Below, in pieces: positions 56,701 to 64,000 of a DNA stretch of 64,000 bases; positions within the stretch are counted from its first letter, which is position 1; every line of letters starts with the position of its first letter. Both the position numbers and the translations under genes were made by a program. The DNA comes from Lolium rigidum. Its lineage: Eukaryota; Streptophyta; Magnoliopsida; Poales; Poaceae. The stretch is taken from assembly GCF_022539505.1 (NCBI RefSeq), contig NC_061514.1, positions 249,786,124-249,850,123 on the forward strand, given 5' to 3'. The notes beneath the pieces are model-generated. The model was not told the origin of the DNA and did no database searches. It saw nothing but the letters and a program-made list of their open reading frames with translations.

Positions 56701-57486
56701 GCCGATGTTAAGCTCCCGCATTTCCGTCCCCCACTCCTTGCGATTCTTGGTCGCTTGTAGCTCTTCATTGGCCAAAAAAATCATCAAAGTCCGCTTGCAT
56801 AACATGCGGAAAGGAAGAGTGGACCTCTTCGAAACCTTTGCCTTCAGCAATCAATTTCCTCACCATGTACTTATAGATGCTCATGTGTTTGGTGAACTTC
56901 AGGAGGGCTTGTGAGTTCACAATGTTTTGGGTTTCATGAGTGGAGGAGAAGTCACCTAGGAACTTGTATCGTGAGTGCAACCTCGCAATGAGCTGGACTC
57001 GCAAATGTGCTTTGTTCTCGGCTCGGAGATCCGTCTCGTTGAGATTGACGACCTCTCTGAGGATTTCTGCCAGTTGGTTGCCGTACCCCTTGGCAACATC
57101 CTTAGGCTCCACCGGCAAACCACTGGCGGGGTCCACCTCCGTGACCGTGTCTCTGCCGGTGGCGACCGTGTTTGGGCGCCTTGTCATCCGTGGCCGCTTG
57201 GAGCCACTTGTCCCGGTGCCACTACTCCCGGCGGCGCTGCTTGGCTCGTCGCCACTTGTCTCGCTGCCACCCCCGGCGGCGCCAGTTGGCTCGTCACCAC
57301 TTGTCTCGCCGCCACCCCCGGCGGCGCCGGTTGTCTCGTCGCCGCTTGGCTCGTCGTCACCACTACCCCCAGCGGCATCGTCCATCTCATCGTCCTCGTC
57401 GCCACTACCCCAGCGGCCGCAGCATCCTCCTCCGACTTGAAGAAGAACTTATTGTAGTGTGCCCCTAAATCTTCTTGAGACGACAT
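53751..57486 (-). pseudogene. Second CACTA gene, with Ulp1-like C-terminal region
   Basis: Spliced gene in shifting frames. Start MSSQEDLGAHYNKFFF at 57486; an acidic repeat region (ETSGDEPTGAAGGG units); a transposase-24-like part (WGTEMRELNIGNHNLGIRG, EPYWVKEDEAYIIAGTE); basic NARNERKQREAEEMRDS; then an intron at 55643-55726 joining ELNALT to ALSTPCTFLMKVNDE; a long part 54458-55642 with proline-rich repeats; and after another intron PYFPEDKFYTLIVVHPQHSH / AIYLDSGRDKKKDYTHIKAV, as in Ulp1/C48-type regions of plant transposon proteins. The catalytic Cys region was not identified. Frameshifts lie at a T7 run (56774-56780), a 12-G run (55944-55955) and near 54470 and 54140. C-terminal part: MADVDDRELRKNG to 53751. 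Confidence 0.65.
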
Positions 57487-57504
57487 GGTGGCTTGCACTA
57501 ATAG

Positions 57505-57660
57505 AAGATGGAAGAGTTAGAATTCACGGAAAAAATCGGCATGACCTTTGCTAAAAATTGGTCATGCGGAGTGCTAGAATTGCCGGAACGGAAGTGAATC
57601 AACATTCCGGCACTGAATTGCAAATCAATCCCTGCAAACATATATATACAATATACAATT
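57505..57660 (-). promoter_or_regulatory. Segment upstream of the second CACTA gene, shared with the TNP2 upstream region
   Basis: TTCACGGAAAAAATCGGCAT, GAATCAACATTCCGGC and GAATTGCAAATCA correspond in order to 63603-63715 upstream of TNP2. Likely a common promoter or 5' leader. Confidence 0.45.
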
Positions 57661-58919
57661 CTCCAACACCAGTGCATCAACCAAACATCACCATTCTCAT
57701 CAACCAAACACCAACATATATGCAATATCTTCTTCATGTCAAATGCAATATCTGCTTCAGCATAAAATATGCAATATATACCAAATGGAGCTTCATATCA
57801 AATGCTAGATTAGCATTACTGCTAGCATTTTACAACAACACATCACAACATCTTAGCATTACAACAGCACATAGCTATAGAAAATGAACTAAATCTTATT
57901 TACCTAAATATTACTGCTAGCATTACAACAACACATAGCACATAGCTACACCATTACTGCTAGCATTTGACCTACTGCTACCTATAGCAATAGCATTTGT
58001 TCTTTTTATGAATTAAACCTACTGCTAGCACTTGTTCTTTTTAAACTAAGTAAACCTACTGCTAGCACTTGTTCTTTATATTAACTAAATCTACTGCCAG
58101 AAAGTTGTGTGAAAATGATGCCAAACCACAAGAAAATAATCCCAGAAAGGGATGCCTGTTTGAATAAATCATTTGCATAACACTTTCAGCCTTAGTAGGT
58201 TTCCTATATTTGGTTGGTCACCAATGTTGAGCTACTAAACCTTTTCAATCTAGGCCGTTTTAACTTCATCGATGGTTGAACTCTAGATAACTTAGGCAGG
58301 TAGTAGTATTAAATTTGAACAACTGCCAGGCTATCATGCCTATTCTAATTAATCAGTTAGTATATGCAATTTCTCTAGCATTTCGGATAACCAGCTTATA
58401 AATTTGCACCTCGGTGAAGAAAATAACTAGCTTATAAATACCACTCATTCAAACTTAGCATAAATAAGATTATTCCCAATATGCTGCAATGTTTTTTCTT
58501 TTAAAAAAAGTAGAGCATTTTCAAATGACCATTATGTCAGCCATTCTTCTATGCACAAAAAGAACCATCACATCATTGAACTGAGGTTGACCATAGGAAC
58601 AACCTAAGCATCATTTATTTAATATGTCAGCCATTCTATTCTTCTATGCAGTGCACTTATTTAAACTTTGGCATGTTTTTAAATGTGTGCTCTACCTAAG
58701 CATTTTCAATTCATACAGATCATTTTCATTTTATTTAGAAACTAAACCTAAGCATCTGCAAGCCCTTCATACAATTTTGGTCGATCCTAGCACTATGTGC
58801 ATCATTAGTTGAATTGGTTCACAGAGAAAGAAGCTTTGAGTTCCTACTAATTTGACCAACTCTAGCAGAGAAAGAAGCTTTGAGTTCATAGAGAAAGAAG
58901 CTTTGTTGGTTCAGAGAAT
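57661..58919. other. AT-rich interior of the CACTA element
   Basis: No coding signal. 57955-58095 holds three tandem copies of a unit containing CCTACTGCTAGCACTTGTTC. 58820-58905 has three copies of AGAGAAAGAAGCTTTG. Typical non-coding filler of large CACTA elements, or an intron. Confidence 0.5.
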
Positions 58920-59608
58920 TTGGCCAACTCTAGTGGTATCCGCAACATGAATTTAGTTTTCAGGGAGCATAATCAACTAAATGAAATTGAAAACTACTGC
59001 ATTTTACCAATTCATACATTCAAATACACAATTCATACATTCAAATACAAGGGCACTAAATCAACCAGAGGGGAAGGGAAGGGAACCGGAGAAAAATTCG
59101 GAGGCAGAGAGAGGGGAAGGGAGAGGCAAAGGAAGAGGGGAAGGGAGAGGGGAAGGGAGAGGCAAAGGAAGAGGGGAAGGGAGAGAGAAGTTCTTACCAA
59201 CGGTGACGGTGGCGACGCCCGTCTACTCTTCTCCGCGACGGTGGCCGGTGCGCAACATCCTCCTCCTCCTCCTCTCGGCGGCGGTGGTGACGGTGGCTGG
59301 TGGTGGGGAAACCCTAGCCCTGCGCTGCCATGGACGTGATATGAGCACGGGGGTGCAGGGCTGGCGCGTGGAGGGAGCGATTCGGGAGGTGGAGGAGGCT
59401 TACCGGCGGTGGTGCGAGGGGCAAAACCCTAACCCTAGCGGAGGCGGTCCGGCCTCCTCCAACGGCGCTTGGTCCGGGGCTTCCGCGGCGGCGTGGCGGG
59501 GCTGGAGGAGGACGGTGGAGGGGGACGGTGGCTCGATCTGTGGCGCACGTGCATAGAAGAAAGGGGGATTTGGGCTCGATCTGTGGAGAAGGAAGAGGAA
59601 GAACGGTT
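58920..59608. other. GA-rich and GC-rich leader-like segment
   Basis: 59060-59190 is a purine-only array of GAGGGGAAGG / AGAGGCAAAGGA units on the plus strand. 59200-59570 is GC-rich with open frames on both strands (for example 58981-59556, 191 codons, plus). The encoded Gly/Arg/Glu arrays simply follow the repeat and I do not call a gene. Confidence 0.45.
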
Positions 59609-59739
59609 AAGTCCCAGGTATACCTGTCCATCGTTATTGCCCGCGCACCAGCATACACGTGCGCCGGGGACAAGCCACCCCCGGCGAACGTATATGCTAG
59701 TGCGCCGGCAGTAACGGTGGATAGGTATACCTGGGACTT
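59609..59739. repeat. Large inverted repeat with CACTA subterminal motifs
   Basis: AAGTCCCAGGTATACCTG at the left and GGTATACCTGGGACTT at the right are inverted copies. Between them are GTGCGCCGGGG and CCCCGGCGAAC and GTGCGCCGGCAGTAACGG, the same motifs as at the 52.36-kb terminus. No CACTA terminal repeat follows. Confidence 0.7.
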
Positions 59740-60194
59740 CTTCTCTATTTCTGTTTCTGTCTATGTTCTTTTTCTTTTCTGCTCTTTTTATTTTCTGCTT
59801 CTTTTTTCTTTTACTTATTTTCTTTTATACTTCTAAGATAATAATATAAAGTAAATATACACTACCATTTTTTAACCTATCTAAAAATATAAAATTAGAA
59901 ATGTTAGATGTCATACATTAGTTACAAATAAAGTTTAATTAGCCGATCTTGCTTGCGCATATTTCGATATATATATGTCCTCAACTTGACATACATAATA
60001 TGAGTTATGTATTACAAAAAATATAAGCTTAACTTTATATGTCATACATTGCAAATAAAGTTTTACATTATAGACAAGAGTGTTTCACTTTCTTCTTACT
60101 TTTCTTGCTCGTCGTTGAATAATTTAGCCCCGTGTCGTGACTTCTTCTTTTGAAGGGTCGACCTGACCTAGGTAGCGTGGTCCTGCGTATGTTG
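59740..60194. other. Non-coding AT-rich spacer
   Basis: T-rich then A/T-rich sequence with no coding pattern, between the inverted repeat and the 3' end of the transposase gene. Confidence 0.5.
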
Positions 60195-63100
60195 TGTCTT
60201 CATCCTCGGATTCTTCCATCATTGGGTCTCCGACCTACCCTTTGAAGTCTTCCTTGTTGACGACTCTATCCATTCCGACGATGGTCCTCTTGCCCTCTCC
60301 TTACGATAACACGGCTAGGCCTAGATGGGTCGGTTATGAAGAAGCATTGGTGCACGTGTTTATCCAATACCCATGGCTCATTTTGCGCGGTGGCGTTTGT
60401 GGAATTTGATTTGTTGGCTTCGGGCAGAAACATGGTGGTGAAATAACCGGTCTTCTTTTGTGACGGTCTTAGCCCATCTGATATGGAACATCGGCACTTT
60501 TTCCCTAGCATAGCTAAGCTCCCAGATTTCCTCGATCCTTCTGTAGTATTTAGTCTTTACGTCACCCGTATAGGAATCCATCGTTACCCCTGAGTTCTGG
60601 TAAACGATGTTCTTATCTTTTTATTCTATGTAGAATGTGTACCCGTTGATATCGTACGCTTGGTAAGTCATGATGTTGGGAGCGGGGCCATGTGACAAGG
60701 CCAATACTATTTTATCGCCGTCACAATCCATTGGTGGGGGATTAGCATCAATGTGGTCTTTGAACCAGCGCGCGAAAGAGGAGTTGTGCTCTCTGAATAT
60801 TTCTGCTTCCGCCATCGCCTTGCCACTGTTCTCTATCATGGTTTTGTGCTCTTTCAACCAAGGATCGATCAAGTCAATGTGTTGTAGCGCTACTAAGTTG
60901 GCCTTGTAAAAGTCGGAAGTCCGACTAGACATGTACACGTGTAGTTCCTTCCTTCCATTTTTGTGGCCTACTCCCTTGAACCTGCGGAGGTGCTTGTTTT
61001 GAGGAAAACCAACACGTTCCTTGATGTCTAGATAATTCGTGTAGAAAGAGATGCACTCTTCGGTGAGCCAGCCCTGGACGATGCTTCCATCCGGATGCGA
61101 CCTGTTATGAATGTATCCTTTAATGACCCCATTCATTCTTTCAAACGGCATCATGTAGGAATGCCGGCCCTAGATTGGTGATATCATCCATGATATGGAC
61201 CAACAGATGGACCATCACGTCAAAGAATGCAGGCGGGAAGTACATCTCAAGCTCACATAGGATCACTACGATCTCTTGCTGGAGCCTTGTGAGTTTCTTC
61301 ACGCTTATCGACTACCGAGTTATGACGTCGAAGAAGTTACAGAGCCCAGTCGGCATTGCACGGACATGGTCATCCATTATACCTCGGATTGCAACCGGAA
61401 GAATCTGCGTCATCATCACGTGACAGTCATGAGACTTAATGTCGCTGAAGTTTCGTTTCTTGGGGTCCATGTATCTGCATATTAGCCCGGAGTAACCGAA
61501 GGGCACGTACTCTGACTCCTAGAAGGCAATTGAAAAATTGATCGCCCTCAGCCGGACTAAATGTGAAGCAGGAGGGGGCAGTAATAGTCTGGTTGCTTAA
61601 TCCTTTTGCGCTTCTGACCGCCGTCCGTCTCCTCCTCCTCCGACTATCCGTCTTGGGTCAGCGGGATCTGAAGCTCTTACCTGATGCCCAAAACTTTCAG
61701 GTCGTGTCTTGCTTTCAGCCCATATTTGGTCCGGTCCAGCATGTTGAAAAGAGTTGCAAGCAAGCTCTCGCACATGTTCTTTGTGATATGCATGACATCA
61801 AGGCAGTGAGGTGTATCGAGAATTTTCCAGTATGGCAAGTCTCAAAACACGGACCTCCTTTTCCATACAACAATGAGCGGCGTCGTTTCCTTTTTCTTCT
61901 TCTCTCCGGGCTTTTGACGAATCTTTCCCGGCGCAGGGCACTCCTTCCAACCTTTCAGTAATGTATCGATCTCTTCGTCGCTCCTCTTACGTGGAGGTCC
62001 TCGGGGTTCATCTGTACCATCGAACAGATCTCCACGCTTTCTCCACGGGTCGGTCTTGTGTAGCCACCTTCGATGCCCCATGTAAACGATTTTCGAAGAG
62101 TCGGGATCCTTACCAAACTGCAAAAACACCGTCTCTTCCATGCACCTGACACATGCCTTGTGTCCATGGCACACCTGGTACGAAATATAACCGTATCCAA
62201 GGTAGTCCTGCACCATCGTGATCAACGCGGCCCTCAAAGGGAAATATTCTTCCTCGACAGCGTCCCATGTATCTACCCCTTTCACCACCCACCACGTTTC
62301 AAGCTCCTCCTTTAATAGTTCGAGATACATGTTGATATCGTTTCCTGACTGTGTCGGCCCTTGTATTAGCATATTCATGTGTATGTACTTCCTCTTCATG
62401 CATAGTCAGGGCGGGAGGTTGTAGATCCATACAAATACGGGCCATGTGTTATGTGTGCTGCTCTGGTTTCCGAACGGATTGAATCCGTCCGTGCTCGCAC
62501 CCAACATGATGTTTCTGGGATCTGCCCCGAAACTTCCGAATTCATTTTCTAATGCTTTACACTGGCTTGCATCCGAAGGTTGTGTCAGCACTGGGTATTC
62601 AATCCGCTCTACATCATTCAGCACTGCCTCCTTTCTTTCAATGTGCCAGCACATGAGCTTTGCTTCCTTGCGGTCCGCGTAGAACCGTTGCAGCCGGGGG
62701 GCAAGCGGGAAGTACCACACAACTTTCTGAGGAGCTTTCTTCTTCCCTTTCTTGTACCGTTCAGCATCACACAACAGACATTTGGTCTTGTCCACGTGCT
62801 CCTTGCGATAAATGATACTATCGTTGATGCAGGCGTGATATTTTTCGCGGGGTAAGTCGAGAGTGCACGTGATTCTCTTGGACTTGGCTAGACTACCAGG
62901 ACACGTGTTCCCGACAGGAAGGAGATCTTTCAAGTATTCCAGAATGTCGCCAACACTTGTGTCCGTCCATCCGTGTTTCGCCTTCATCTGCAGCACATCG
63001 AGCGCTACTCTCAAGCGGGACTCCTCCAACCCGCGACCTGAGTCGTACAACAGAGTATTTGAGTCTGTCTCCAGTTGCTCAAGCTTTGATTTCCGCTTGG

Positions 63101-63554
63101 CGCCTTTCATATTTTCGAGAAGCGGATCTTGAAGATGAGGGTCTCGCACGACTGAAGCTAGCGGCACCTCTTCGTCATCGTCAAGGTTATTGTCCGCGTC
63201 TTCAACATTTTGTTCATCATGGTACTGATCTGCATCGTCCTGTGCGACAAACTCTTCATCGTCATCAATATCATGATGCCCTCCTTCTTGCTGGCCATTA
63301 CCACCTGCTGTCGTCGCCCCATTGACCTCCGCGCCATCATCACTCATCCATTGAGTGTGTCCATGCATGAAACCATTAGTGAGCAGGTGCCCCTCTAATT
63401 TGCCTGAATAGGGGTCAAACCATTTCCCTAGTTTGCATTTTCGACACGGACACAATACCTCCGTGAGGTTATTTTCATACATGTCGGCGATCACGTGTTT
63501 CAGATATCTCATCACGACGTTTTCCCTCATCTTGATAACCATTATCGCTTGCAC
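60195..63554 (-). pseudogene. TNP2-type CACTA transposase, decayed
   Basis: N-terminal Transpos-assoc-like part (LCPCRKCKLGKWFD, LLTNGFMHGHTQWM), then the Transposase-21 core: DGFNPFGNQSSTHNTWPVF, WIYNLPP, then a TGA (62406-62408) in place of Trp, and in the same frame LCMKRKYIHMNMLIQGP, GHKACVRCMEE. A second TGA (61842) again replaces Trp of FWDLPYW, followed by ILDTPHCLDVMHITKNM. More stops follow near 61630-61680. The C-terminal DUF4218 (PFERMNGVIKGYIHNRSHP, QGWLTEECISFY) and DUF4216 (VTMDSYTGDVKTKYYRRIEE) parts are recognisable down to about 60200. The enzyme would bind and cut the element ends; this copy cannot make it in one piece. Confidence 0.88.
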
Positions 63555-64000
63555 GGCAAGATATATAAATGATTAGGAAGAACCATGCATCCGTCGGTAG
63601 TTTTCACGGAAAATTTCGGCATAACCTTCTTACACGGTAGGACATATGAGCGCCAAGAATGTGCCGAAACGAAAACTTAACGAATCAACATTTCGGCCCA
63701 ACGTTGGCAACTCATTTTCAACGCCAATACACAAGCACAAACACAACATATATGCCACACACGAGCTTTTTTGCTTCAAAATTCCAATATACGACGATTT
63801 CATTCCTCTATTTGTTCATTAATCACCTATTTGGTTGATATGTTAGTCGACGAGATCGAGACGTCACGTCGCGACCACGACGTATGGATTCCAACTTTCT
63901 AGATCTAGATCTAGATCGGTCAATGCGGGATAGATAGATCTAGATCTACATAGGGATGTGAGAGATGCATGTTGGAAGGGAAGATTTTCTTAAAAAATAT
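63555..64000 (-). promoter_or_regulatory. Upstream region of the transposase gene
   Basis: 63603-63715 resembles the segment before the second gene. 63899-63953 has AGATCTAG tandem repeats. No terminal repeat is reached before the window ends. Confidence 0.4.

Larger units (their letters stand above)
52359..64000 (-). mobile_element. CACTA (En/Spm) transposon, one end and both gene regions
   Basis: The terminal repeat CACTACTAGGAAAACCC is at 52359, followed by dense subterminal GCCGGCGCACC repeats to about 52620. Going right on the minus strand are a small RNase H1-N-like ORF, a second spliced gene (53751-57486), a palindromic subterminal-like block (59609-59739), and the TNP2 transposase (60195-63554). 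The order transposase then second ORF then terminus fits CACTA elements read on the minus strand. The other terminal repeat is not seen and should be beyond 64000. Alternatively two elements are stacked, with a boundary near 59.7 kb. Confidence 0.8.

Noticed and set aside
58981..59556. 191-codon plus-strand ORF rich in Gly, Arg and Glu
   Set aside because: It follows a purine tandem repeat and GC-rich DNA; the repeated GRGEGRGK pattern is compositional, with equally long frames on the other strand.
1..64000. CRISPR arrays, operons, rRNA and tRNA genes
   Set aside because: No regular short repeat-spacer array and no rRNA or tRNA gene was seen; the tRNA-like pieces are primer binding sites.

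Overview
The window looks like repeat-rich intergenic DNA from a large grass genome, probably Pooideae (the oat, ryegrass and wheat side). Grounds: Ty3/gypsy LTRs of the TGATACGTCTCC-starting type with a tRNA-Asp primer site, a TGGTATCAGAGC-primed chromovirus, a CACTA element with TNP2-type transposase, a Stowaway-like MITE, and one plant nodulin-21/WAT1-type transporter gene. There are three 100-N scaffold gaps (2092-2191, 13983-14082, 32358-32457). The species cannot be named from sequence alone. Element letters (B1, B2, C, D, E1, E2, F, G) are local labels.

Layout. 1-1928: a Tat-lineage gypsy pol reading leftwards off the window, cut by an LTR end. 2192-5676: B2, a coding-poor element on the minus strand. 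6054-10515: E1, a related element on the plus strand, cut by LTR F (10516-13710) and LTR G. 14083-23391: an LTR of chromovirus C, split by the complete element B1 (15177-21931, 5-bp target duplication ATGTC). 23392-30358: older DNA with an LTR scrap, a probable Helitron and a LINE/RNase H relic. 30359-32357: E2, same LTR as E1 but a different coding start. 32458-40807: the body and intact 5' LTR of C, minus strand, with gag, protease, RT, RNase H, integrase and chromodomain, all frame-broken. 40808-46598: element D.

The only convincing host gene is at 48338-50289 (minus): an apparently intact 7-exon, 365-residue WAT1-related EamA transporter with TATA box and poly(A) signal. A Stowaway-like MITE (47347-47604) and a 45-codon ORF with a signal-peptide-like start (47907-48044) lie 3' of it. 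From 52359 to the right edge runs a large minus-strand CACTA element. It carries a decayed TNP2 transposase, a second spliced gene ending in an Ulp1-like region, and a small intact RNase H1 N-terminal-like protein with a membrane tail.

Two points deserve most attention. (1) The contig 14083-32357 is almost certainly inverted in this scaffold. Flipping it reunites the two parts of the C 3' LTR (about 44 bp missing against the other LTR), pairs a GATAA target duplication, and restores an interrupted D LTR, giving a clean D > C > B1 nest. (2) The coding-poor elements B, D and E share a modular design: exchanged LTR heads, a conserved aspartate/tyrosine-rich protein with a hydrophobic C-terminal helix (B and D), a short conserved hairpin after the ORF, and repeated internal copies of the polypurine tract.
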